DNA from: Falsiroseomonas sp035644895
GTDB taxonomy: Bacteria > Pseudomonadota > Alphaproteobacteria > Acetobacterales > Acetobacteraceae
Reading direction: 5' to 3'
DNA: 10,005 nt
Assembly: GCA_035644895.1 (NCBI GenBank)
Contig: DASQNQ010000157.1
Span: 1 to 10,005, forward strand
Below, in pieces: positions 1 to 6,114 of this stretch (position 1 is its first letter; the number at the start of each line of letters is the position of its first letter). A program made the translations under genes and the position numbers. The notes under the pieces were generated by a model. The model was not told where the DNA came from. It ran no database searches and saw only the letters and a list, made by a program, of their open reading frames with translations.

Positions 1-1
1 C

Positions 2-901
2 TGGCTGGGCACGGAGGAGAGCCGCGGCGTCGGCTGGGTGGAGAGCGGCGAGAGCGAATCCGTCGGCCATGAATCGGGCCGGCGGATCCTGGAGATCCTG
101 CTCCGCGCGGGGGGCACGCGCTCGGAGGAGGAACTCGGGCACATGCGCAGGGTGGTGGGCTACATCCATCGCCACCTGGCGCAGCGCCCGCAGGGGGACG
201 TCAGCGGGACGCGCTGGCGATACAGCCTGATGAACTGGGGCCACGACCCGCTGAAACCACAAGAGGAGACGAAAATGAGCGACGAGACGAACCAGGAAGA
301 GGGCATGGCGGCCGGCGAGGCCCAGCCCACGGAGACCGAGCAGAAGCCGAAGCGACGCAGCAGCGGCACGCGGCGCGCATCGTCCTCGGGCGCGTCCTCC
401 GGCGCGGCGAAGACCGGAACCACGCGGCGCGGCGCGGCCGGACGCACCGCGGCGGCAGCCAAGGGCGGCAGGGCGTCTGGCGGCGCGAAGCGGGCGAGCA
501 CCGCGCGCTCGACGGGCACGAAGACCGCCCGCAGCTCCGGCACGAAGACGGCACGCAGCGCGGGCACCAAGACGGCGCGGTCCGGCACCTCGTCCCGCTC
601 GGCGAGCAGCCGGGGCGGCGCGGCGAAGAAGACCGCCTCGCGCTCCACGGGCACGCGGACGGCGAAGTCCACCGCCTCGCGCGGCACGGCCAAGAAGGCC
701 ACCGCCTCGCGTTCCTCGGGCACCAAGGCGGCGTCGTCCCGCGCCTCGACGGCCAAGCGCAGCACGGCCAGCCGGTCGGGCGGCGCGAAGTCGGGCACGA
801 CGCGGAGCACCGCGTCGCGCAGCACCTCCACCCGGTCCTCCGCCGGGCGGAGCACGGCCAAGCGCGGCACCTCGAGCCGCGGGAAGAAGAGCTCGGCCTG
901 A
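2..901 (+). CDS. DUF3140-like domain fused to histone-H1-like basic tail (5' partial)
   Basis: The frame is open to the left edge of the window, so the N-terminus is missing and about 299 codons are visible. The first ~85 visible residues carry WLGTEES, ESVGHESGRRI, HMRRVVGYIHRHLAQRP and WRYSLMNWGHDPLK, which I recognise from memory as the C-terminal half of the DUF3140 family (function unknown, some members annotated as DNA-binding). After that the frame runs without a stop into an acidic linker (MSDETNQEE, about 275-345). It then enters a ~190-residue tail made almost only of S, T, A, G, K and R, with no acidic residues and many AKK, TAR, SRS and GTK steps. Such tails are typical of bacterial H1-like nucleoid proteins, so DNA binding or compaction is a reasonable inference. 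A strong ribosome-binding site and ATG at 264-277 sit exactly at the junction, so the tail may also, or only, be made as a separate ~209-residue protein. The gene ends at TGA 899-901, followed by a hairpin. Confidence 0.8.
   Translation, partial: WLGTEESRGVGWVESGESESVGHESGRRILEILLRAGGTRSEEELGHMRRVVGYIHRHLAQRPQGDVSGTRWRYSLMNWGHDPLKPQEETKMSDETNQEEGMAAGEAQPTETEQKPKRRSSGTRRASSSGASSGAAKTGTTRRGAAGRTAAAAKGGRASGGAKRASTARSTGTKTARSSGTKTARSAGTKTARSGTSSRSASSRGGAAKKTASRSTGTRTAKSTASRGTAKKATASRSSGTKAASSRASTAKRSTASRSGGAKSGTTRSTASRSTSTRSSAGRSTAKRGTSSRGKKSSA
264..277 (+). promoter_or_regulatory. Strong internal Shine-Dalgarno and ATG at the domain junction
   Basis: AGGAG (264-268) lies 6 nt before an in-frame ATG (275-277), within the purine-rich stretch AAGAGGAGACGAAA. 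This is a better ribosome-binding site than most starts in the window. The codons that follow (MSDETNQEE) look like a natural N-terminus. It lies directly after the conserved end of the DUF3140-like domain (GHDPLK). It may be the true start of an independent basic-tail protein, an internal start giving two products, or a relic of two genes that fused. The sequence alone does not decide between these. Confidence 0.6.
503..589 (+). repeat. Tandem octapeptide (24-bp) repeat in the basic tail
   Basis: Three consecutive copies of an eight-residue unit, ARS-x-GTKT with x = T, S or A, are encoded at 503-526, 527-550 and 551-574. A fourth, shortened copy (ARSGT) begins at 575. Related GTK/GTR units are scattered further along the tail. 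The DNA copies differ mainly at third codon positions (acg/acc, cgc/cgg, agc/tcg), which suggests an old or selected protein-level repeat rather than a recent slippage product. Confidence 0.75.
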
Positions 902-908
902 CCGGGAC

Positions 909-934
909 GGGGGCCCGGCCCATGCCGGGCCCCC
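909..934 (+). terminator. Perfect 11-bp hairpin after the H1-like gene; possible terminator
   Basis: GGGGGCCCGGC (909-919) pairs perfectly with GCCGGGCCCCC (924-934) across a CCAT loop, starting 7 nt after the TGA of the upstream gene. Its position and stability fit a transcription terminator. No T-run follows (the next bases are ACTGTTCAC), so it is not a classic intrinsic terminator. It could instead protect the 3' end of the mRNA. Confidence 0.55.
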
Positions 935-938
935 ACTG

Positions 939-967
939 TTCACAAGCGCGGCCCGCGGCCCCATGCT
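939..967 (+). promoter_or_regulatory. Weak candidate promoter before the acyl-CoA dehydrogenase
   Basis: TTCACA (939-944, five of six matches to TTGACA) is separated by 17 nt from CATGCT (962-967, a poor -10 match). This would place transcription initiation at or close to the ATG at 975, which has no convincing Shine-Dalgarno, so a leaderless mRNA is conceivable. The -10 match is weak and this is offered only as a candidate. Confidence 0.2.
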
Positions 968-974
968 GTAGGGC

Positions 975-2585
975 ATGCGCGACATCCGCCTTCCAGCCAC
1001 CACCGCGGCCGATGAGCTGATCCTCGGCCTCACCCGGGTCGTCGGCCTGCCCGCCCTGACCGAGGCCGCCGGCGCCCCCCTCTCCGCCGCCGACATCGAA
1101 GCCGTGATCCGCGAGGCCGAGCGCTTCGCGGCCGAGCGCATCGCGCCCGGCTGGCAGGACGCCGACCGCCAGGGCGCGCAGTATGCCAACGGCACGGTGA
1201 CGACGCCCGCCCACTACAAGGACCTCTACCGCGCCTGGATCGAGGGGGGCTGGCAGGGCCTCGCCGCGCCGGCCGAGCATGGCGGGCAGGGCCTGCCGCA
1301 CGCCCTCTCCTCCGCGGTGACCGAGCTGGCCTCGGCCGCCGACATGGCCTTCATGCTCTGCCCCATCCTGACGGCCGGCGCGATCGACCTGCTGGTGGCG
1401 CACGCCACGCCCGACCAGGCGGCGCGCTGGCTGCCGCCGCTCATCTCCGCCGAGTGGACGGGGACGATGTGCCTGACCGAGCCCCAGGCGGGCTCCGACC
1501 TCGGCGCGCTGCGCACGCGGGCCGAGCCGATCGGCGAGGGCCGCTACGCGGTCACGGGCCAGAAGATCTACATCACCTTCGGCGAGCACGACCTTGCGGC
1601 CAACACGCTGCACCTCGTGCTCGCGCGGCTGCCCGGCGCGCCCGAGGGTTCGCGCGGCATCTCGCTCTTCGCCTGCCCGAAGGTGCTGCCGGACGGGCGG
1701 CGCAATGCGCTGCGCTGCGGCGGCATCGAGCGCAAGCTCGGCATCCACGCCTCCCCCACCTGCGTCATGCTGTTCGAGGGCGCGGAGGGCGAGCTGGTGG
1801 GTGAGCCCGGGCGCGGGCTGAACGCCATGTTCGCCATGATGAACGCCGCGAGGCTCGCGGTGGGCGTCGAGGGCGTGGGCCAGGGCGCCCGCGCCTGCCA
1901 GCTGGCGGAGGCCTATGCGGCGGAGCGCGCGCAGTCCGGCAAGCCGATCGCGCAGCATCCGGACGTGGCGCGCATGCTGGCCGAGATGCGCGCGGAGACG
2001 CTGGCGGGCCGGCTGCTGGCGCTCGAGGCATCCGTCGCGCTCGACCGGCACCACCTGCTGGGGGACGCGGCCGCGGCGGCGCGGCTCGCGCTGCTGACGC
2101 CCATCGTGAAGGCCTGGTGCACCGACCGGGGGGTGGAGGTGGCCTCCACCGGCATCCAGGTGCATGGCGGCATGGGCTTCGTCGAGGACAGCGGCGCCGC
2201 CCAGGTGATGCGGGACGCGCGCATCGCCCCGATCTACGAGGGCACGAACGGCATCCAGGCCGTCGACCTCGTCGCCCGCAAGGTTGTGAAGGACGGCGGC
2301 GCGGCCATGCGCGCGCTGCTGGCCGAGGTCCGTGCCGCCGACCCGCGCCTCTCTGCCCCGGCCGCGGCGCTGGAGGAGGCGACGGGGCGGATGCTGGCCA
2401 TGGACGCCGACACGGCGCAGTCCTACGCCGCCTCCTACCTCGACGCCTGCGGATGGGTGCTGGGCGGCTGGATGCTGGCCCGGCTGGCCGCCGCGTCGCC
2501 GGACCATGCGGGGCTGGCCTCCTTCTACATCGCCCGGCTGCTGCCCCGCGCGGGCGCGCGGTGCACAGAGATTGCCGGCGCGTAA
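975..2585 (+). CDS. Acyl-CoA dehydrogenase, DmdC-like large subfamily
   Basis: A 536-residue FAD-dependent acyl-CoA dehydrogenase. It would oxidise an acyl-CoA to the 2-enoyl-CoA and pass electrons to electron-transfer flavoprotein. The N-terminal helical domain contains GWQGLAAPAEHGGQGLP. The middle domain has the family signature MCLTEPQAGSDLG from residue 165, followed by GQKIYIT and HLVLARLPGAPEGSRGIS. The C-terminal part has MFAMMNAARLAVG, VHGGMGFVEDSGAAQ and IYEGTNGIQ, in which Glu422 matches the usual catalytic base. The pattern (TMCLTEP, LVLARLP, GISLF, TCVM) resembles the ~590-residue group named after DmdC (3-methylmercaptopropionyl-CoA dehydrogenase); this protein is somewhat shorter. 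The true substrate cannot be read from sequence and a general fatty-acid role is equally likely. The ATG at 975 is the first possible start in frame, because an in-frame TAG sits at 969-971. It lies 55 nt before the carotenoid-type genes, and no functional link is evident. Confidence 0.9.
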   Translation: MRDIRLPATTAADELILGLTRVVGLPALTEAAGAPLSAADIEAVIREAERFAAERIAPGWQDADRQGAQYANGTVTTPAHYKDLYRAWIEGGWQGLAAPAEHGGQGLPHALSSAVTELASAADMAFMLCPILTAGAIDLLVAHATPDQAARWLPPLISAEWTGTMCLTEPQAGSDLGALRTRAEPIGEGRYAVTGQKIYITFGEHDLAANTLHLVLARLPGAPEGSRGISLFACPKVLPDGRRNALRCGGIERKLGIHASPTCVMLFEGAEGELVGEPGRGLNAMFAMMNAARLAVGVEGVGQGARACQLAEAYAAERAQSGKPIAQHPDVARMLAEMRAETLAGRLLALEASVALDRHHLLGDAAAAARLALLTPIVKAWCTDRGVEVASTGIQVHGGMGFVEDSGAAQVMRDARIAPIYEGTNGIQAVDLVARKVVKDGGAAMRALLAEVRAADPRLSAPAAALEEATGRMLAMDADTAQSYAASYLDACGWVLGGWMLARLAAASPDHAGLASFYIARLLPRAGARCTEIAGA

Positions 2586-2589
2586 CCCC

Positions 2590-2618
2590 TTGCCAGAATG
2601 AGGTAGAAGATCATTTTG
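2590..2618 (+). promoter_or_regulatory. Candidate promoter of the crtN-hpnE operon
   Basis: This is a clearly AT-richer patch in a very GC-rich window, located in the 55-nt gap before the CrtN-like gene. TTGCCA (2590-2595) resembles a -35 box, and ATTTTG or CATTTT lies 16-17 nt downstream as a poor -10. The composition shift and position make a promoter plausible, but the -10 match is weak and the sigma factor cannot be identified. No terminator-like hairpin separates it from the upstream acyl-CoA dehydrogenase gene, so read-through is also possible. Confidence 0.35.
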
Positions 2619-2640
2619 CGACTACAGCGCTGAACGAGCA

Positions 2641-4254
2641 ATGAACGCACCACTCGCCGCCCCCTCCCTCGCCCGGTCCCGCCCGAGGATCTCCGTCATT
2701 GGTGCAGGCCCGGGGGGGTTGGCGGCGGCGATGCTGCTTGCCGCCTCCGGCGCCAGGGTCACCGTCCATGAGCGCGACGGCGTGGTCGGCGGGCGCACCC
2801 GCACGGTCACGGCGCCCGGCGGCTACCGCTTCGACCTGGGCCCGACCTTCTTCCTCTATCCCCGCATCCTGCAGGAGATCTTCCACCGCTGCGGGACCGC
2901 CTTCGAATCGGAGGTGGACCTCCGGCGGCTCGACCCCCAGTACCGCCTGGTGTTCGAGGGCGCGCAGGGTGAGGCACATGGCGTGCTGGATGCGACGCCC
3001 GACGTCGAGCGGATGGAGGCGGCGATCGCCGGCCTCTGCCCCAAGGACGCGAAGGGGCTGCGCCCCTTCCTGGCGGAGAACCGCGCGAAGCTCCAGCTCT
3101 TCCGCCCGGTGCTGGAGCGCGCCATGAGCACGGCGGCCGACCTGATGCGGCCGGACATGCTGAAGGCGCTGCCGATGCTGCGGCCGCTTCGCAACGTGGA
3201 CGCCGACCTGGCGCGGCACTTCTCCGACCCGCGCGTGCGCCTCGCCTTCTCCTTCCAGACGAAGTACCTGGGCATGAGCCCGTTCAAGTGCCCGGCCCTG
3301 TTCACCATCCTGTCGTTCCTGGAGTACGAGCACGGGGTCTTCCACCCGATCGGCGGCTGCGGCGCCGTCTCCTCCGCCATGGCGCGCGTCGCGGAGCGCA
3401 TCGGGGTGGACGTCCGGCTCAACGCCCCGGTCGAGGAGATCACCTTCGAGGGTCGCCGCGCCACCGGCGTCGCGACCGCTTCCGGCCACCAGGCGGCCGA
3501 CGCCGTGGTGGTGAACGCGGACTTCGCCGGCTCCATGCCGAAGCTCATCCCGGACCGCGTGCGCCGCGGCCGCTGGCGCGACCGGCGGATCGAGGATGCG
3601 CGCTACTCCTGCTCGACCTTCATGCTCTATCTCGGCGTGGAGGGCGAGTTCCCGGAGCTCGCGCACCACACCATCCTGCTGGCCGAGGACTACCGGACCA
3701 ACATCCGCCAGATCGAGACGGGCGAGCTGCCCGAGGTGCCGTCGCTCTACCTGCACCACCCCGGCGCGACGGACCCGACCATGGCGCCGCCGGGCCACAC
3801 CAGCCTCTACCTGCTGGTGCCGGTGCCGAACATGCGCAGCGGCATCGACTGGGCGGCGACCGCCGCGCGCTACCGCGACATCGCGCTCGACCGCATCCGC
3901 GCGCTCGGCCTGCCGGACCTGCGGCCGCTGATCCGCTACGAGAAGATGATCACGCCGCAGGGCTGGCAGGACGACCTCGGCATCGGCTTCGGCGCGACCT
4001 TCAACCTCTCCCACGACCTCGGCCAGATGCTGTGCTTCCGGCCGGGCAACCGGTTCCGGGAGGTGGAGGGCGTGTACCTGGTCGGCGGCGGCACCCACCC
4101 GGGCAGCGGCCTGCCCGTGATCTACGAGGGCGCGCGCATCACCACGGGGCTGATCGCGCAGGACCTCGGCCTGTCCACCCGCCCCTCGCGCCCGACCACG
4201 GCCGGCGACCTCACGGCGGCGACGCCGGCGCCTGCCTACGGGCCGGAGCGATAG
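2641..4254 (+). CDS. crtN: CrtN-like C30 carotenoid (squalene/dehydrosqualene) desaturase
   Basis: A 537-residue FAD-dependent carotenoid desaturase of the CrtI/CrtN superfamily. The dinucleotide-binding fold begins SVIGAGPGGLAAA (GxGxxG at residues 21-26), with Glu44 in VHERD and the GGRTR motif after it. FDLGPTFFLYP (64-74) is the conserved substrate-domain start and HPIGGCGA (235-242) the mid-protein glycine motif. RYSCSTFMLYLGV (from 321) and SGIDW resemble staphylococcal CrtN (YSCSAFLMYIG, GIDWS) as I recall it. The C-terminal FAD signature is VYLVGGGTHPGSGLP (478-492). With squalene-making genes in the same operon, the likely role is stepwise desaturation of a C30 chain to a diaponeurosporene- or diapolycopene-type polyene at the membrane. 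A C40 CrtI is less likely because no crtB-type phytoene synthase is seen. The ATG has only a weak Shine-Dalgarno. The exact number of desaturations is unknown. Confidence 0.82.
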   Translation: MNAPLAAPSLARSRPRISVIGAGPGGLAAAMLLAASGARVTVHERDGVVGGRTRTVTAPGGYRFDLGPTFFLYPRILQEIFHRCGTAFESEVDLRRLDPQYRLVFEGAQGEAHGVLDATPDVERMEAAIAGLCPKDAKGLRPFLAENRAKLQLFRPVLERAMSTAADLMRPDMLKALPMLRPLRNVDADLARHFSDPRVRLAFSFQTKYLGMSPFKCPALFTILSFLEYEHGVFHPIGGCGAVSSAMARVAERIGVDVRLNAPVEEITFEGRRATGVATASGHQAADAVVVNADFAGSMPKLIPDRVRRGRWRDRRIEDARYSCSTFMLYLGVEGEFPELAHHTILLAEDYRTNIRQIETGELPEVPSLYLHHPGATDPTMAPPGHTSLYLLVPVPNMRSGIDWAATAARYRDIALDRIRALGLPDLRPLIRYEKMITPQGWQDDLGIGFGATFNLSHDLGQMLCFRPGNRFREVEGVYLVGGGTHPGSGLPVIYEGARITTGLIAQDLGLSTRPSRPTTAGDLTAATPAPAYGPER

Positions 4255-4260
4255 CCGTCT

Positions 4261-4445
4261 GACAGGGTGCGCGGCGGGGGCCCTGCCCCCGCGCCCCCGC
4301 CGGGGAGCCTGAGGCTCCCCGGACCCCACCATCCGTTGACCGGAGGGGAGGGGGTCCGTGGACCCCCTCCCCTCCGGTCAAATAGACCGAGGTCCAGGAG
4401 GCTAAGCCTCCTGGCGGGGGGCCTGGGGGGCGGAGCCCCCCTGTC
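4261..4445. repeat. 185-bp near-palindromic, MITE/REP-like multi-hairpin element
   Basis: This element fills most of the 237-nt gap between the two desaturase-family genes. Its ends are inverted: GACAGGG (4261-4267) and CCCTGTC (4439-4445). The order of parts is mirrored around a central stem: CCCCCGCC (4294-4301), then a palindrome, then GGACC (4321-4325) on the left; GGTCC (4391-4395), then a palindrome, then GGCGGGGG (4413-4420) on the right. Five perfect stems result: 4274-4292 (8-bp arms), 4300-4322 (11-bp), 4336-4381 (22-bp), 4394-4414 (10-bp) and 4425-4441 (7-bp). Their centres are spaced almost symmetrically. The whole is an imperfect ~185-bp palindrome, as expected of a non-autonomous mobile element or a compound extragenic palindrome. 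No target-site duplication is obvious. Effects on mRNA stability or operon polarity are possible. Confidence 0.75.
4336..4381. repeat. Central 22-bp perfect inverted repeat with 2-nt centre
   Basis: The arms at 4336-4357 and 4360-4381 are exact reverse complements separated only by GT. Each arm runs from TTGACCGG at its outer end to GGGGGTCC at the centre. Transcribed, this would give one of the most stable hairpins in the window. It lies within the operon and has no T-run after it (AATAGACC follows), so it is not a standard terminator, although partial polarity is possible. Confidence 0.85.
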
Positions 4446-4483
4446 GGCACCCCGTCACAACGCTACACTTCAGCCCCGGAGGG
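4441..4483 (+). promoter_or_regulatory. Possible internal promoter and ribosome-binding site of the crtP-like gene
   Basis: TACACT (4464-4469) is a fair -10 match. A weak -35-like CTGTCG (4441-4446) lies 17 nt upstream and overlaps the right end of the palindromic element. GGAGGG (4478-4483) is a clear Shine-Dalgarno, 8 nt before the ATG at 4492. The ribosome-binding site is convincing and decides the start. The promoter is speculative. Confidence 0.3.
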
Positions 4484-4491
4484 CAGATCGC

Positions 4492-6111
4492 ATGGCGTCG
4501 CGCGTGGTGGTGATTGGTGGGGGCCTGGGTGGCCTGGCGGCGGCGTGTGTCGCGGCGGCGCGGGGGCATCGCGTCACCCTGTTCGACAAGAACCCGTGGC
4601 TTGGCGGCAAGGCGGCGGTGCTGCACCTGCCGGACCCGGAGCGGCCGGGTGCGAACCAGGGTTTCCGCTTCGACATGGGCCCGACCATCCTGACCGTGCC
4701 CCGCGTGCTGCGCCGCATCTTCGCCGAGGCCGGGCGCGTGCAGGCGGACGAGATGCCGCTGATCCGGCTCGACCCCCAGTGGCGCTGCTTCTTCGACGAC
4801 AACACGCGCATCGACCTGCTCGAGAACGTGGACCGCATGGCGGCGGAGATGGACGCCTTCGCCCCGGGCCGCGGCCTCGGCGAGGGCTATCGCCGCTTCC
4901 AGGGCGTGGCGAAGCACCTGCACGGCGTGTCGGAGCGCTTCTTCTTCTGGAAGCCGGTCGAGGGGATTTCGGACACCATCAACTTCAAGTCCAACCTCCA
5001 GCCCAACACGATGCGCGACGTGCTGTCGCTGCAGATGGGCAAGTCGGTCGCGAAGGTGATCCGCGGGCACGTGCCGGATGCGCGGCTGGCGCAGATGTTG
5101 GACCACTACTGCCAGTATGTCGGCTCCTCCCCCTACCTGGCGCCGGCCGTGCTCTCCTCGATCGGCGACATGCAGGCGAGCGAGGGGCTCTGGTACCCGA
5201 AGGGCGGCACCCGCGCGGTGGCGGAGGGGCTGGCGAAGCTGGCCGGCGAACTGGGCGCCGACCTGCGTCCCGGCGTCGAGGTCACGGGGATCGAGACGGA
5301 GGATGCGCCAAGGGGGGAGGGTGGCGGAAAGCGGGTCCGCGCCGTGATGGCGGGCGGGGAGCGCATCGCCTGCGACAGCGTCATCTCCAACATGGACGCC
5401 ATCCGCACCTACAAGGAGCTGGTGGGCGGCGAGCCGGGCCGGCGCTACGCGAAGAAGGGCTACGAGCCGGCGTGTTCCGGCGTCGTGCTCTACCTCGGCC
5501 TCCGGAAGCGCTACGAGCACCTGGCGCACCACTGCTTCGTCTTCTCCCGCGATGCCGAGGAGGAGTTCGACGCGATCTACAAGCGCGGTGAGCCGGCGCC
5601 GGACCCGACCGCCTATCTCGCCGCGCCGTCCGCCACCGACCCGACCGTGGCGCCGGAAGGGGGCGAGGCGCTGTACGTGCTGGTCCACACGCCGCACCTC
5701 CGCCCGCACCACGACTGGTCGAAGATGATGCCCGCCTACCGGCAGGTGATCCTCGACAAGCTGAAGCGCACCGCGGGGCTGGAGGACATCGAGGAGCGGA
5801 TCGTGGTGGAGCGGCAGCTCACGCCCGTCGACATCCATGAGCGCTACCGGGTGCTGGACGGCGCCATCTATGGCCTCGCCTCGCACGGGGCCTTCATGGG
5901 GGCGTTCAAGCCGGGCAACCGGTCGCGCGTCGTGAAGGGCCTCTACCTGTGCGGCGGCGCGGCACATCCGGGGCCGGGCATGCCGATGGTGATGATGTCC
6001 GGCTGGATCGCGGCGGACGCGCTCGACCAGCATGCGGGCGGCCGCGGCATGAGCGCGGAGGCCGAGCTGGCCGGGCGGCGCGAGGCCGACCTGCCGCGCG
6101 CGGCGGAATAG
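4492..6111 (+). CDS. crtP: CrtP-like C30 carotenoid terminal oxygenase (diaponeurosporene oxygenase family)
   Basis: A 539-residue FAD protein of the same superfamily as the gene before it. The start at ATG 4492 is chosen because GGAGGG precedes it and the Rossmann motif VVVIGGGLGGLAAA begins five residues later. The longer frame from GTG 4267 only translates the repeat element. FDMGPTILTVP (60-70), LDPQWRCFF, YVGSSPYLAPAVLSS (from 209), EGLWYPKGG, ISNMDAIRTYK, GAIYGLASHG and a C-terminal GGAAHPGPGMPMVMMSG follow in order. These match my recollection of staphylococcal CrtP (QWRSFF, YVGSS-YDAPAVLS, QGLWYVEGG, GAIYG, NPGGGMPMVTLSG) more closely than CrtN. CrtP oxidises the terminal methyl of diaponeurosporene to an aldehyde, and the same role is inferred here. 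It is followed 3 nt later by the acyltransferase. Another desaturase or hydroxylase role is possible. Confidence 0.82.
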   Translation: MASRVVVIGGGLGGLAAACVAAARGHRVTLFDKNPWLGGKAAVLHLPDPERPGANQGFRFDMGPTILTVPRVLRRIFAEAGRVQADEMPLIRLDPQWRCFFDDNTRIDLLENVDRMAAEMDAFAPGRGLGEGYRRFQGVAKHLHGVSERFFFWKPVEGISDTINFKSNLQPNTMRDVLSLQMGKSVAKVIRGHVPDARLAQMLDHYCQYVGSSPYLAPAVLSSIGDMQASEGLWYPKGGTRAVAEGLAKLAGELGADLRPGVEVTGIETEDAPRGEGGGKRVRAVMAGGERIACDSVISNMDAIRTYKELVGGEPGRRYAKKGYEPACSGVVLYLGLRKRYEHLAHHCFVFSRDAEEEFDAIYKRGEPAPDPTAYLAAPSATDPTVAPEGGEALYVLVHTPHLRPHHDWSKMMPAYRQVILDKLKRTAGLEDIEERIVVERQLTPVDIHERYRVLDGAIYGLASHGAFMGAFKPGNRSRVVKGLYLCGGAAHPGPGMPMVMMSGWIAADALDQHAGGRGMSAEAELAGRREADLPRAAE

Positions 6112-6114
6112 CCC

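Noticed and set aside
503..589. CRISPR-like or direct-repeat array
   Set aside because: The 24-bp units are contiguous without spacers, remain in coding frame and diverge at synonymous sites, so this is a peptide repeat.
963..971. Two-codon upstream ORF (ATG CTG TAG) just before the acyl-CoA dehydrogenase
   Set aside because: Such a short ORF arises easily by chance and has no ribosome-binding site. It is useful only because its TAG rules out a longer N-terminus for the dehydrogenase.
201..2507. Long minus-strand open frame (768 codons) covering the H1-like tail and acyl-CoA dehydrogenase
   Set aside because: It is antisense to two well-supported genes. Its translation is low-complexity Arg/Ala/Gly/Pro-rich with no recognisable domain, as expected from very GC-rich coding DNA.
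4336..4381. Intrinsic terminator ending transcription after the crtN-like gene
   Set aside because: The hairpin is strong but has no following T-run, and the downstream genes are clearly pathway partners. I list it as part of a repeat element with possible polarity only.
4267..4491. N-terminal extension of the CrtP-like protein from GTG 4267
   Set aside because: The 75 extra residues only translate the palindromic repeat element. A good Shine-Dalgarno and the flavoprotein Rossmann motif place the start at ATG 4492.
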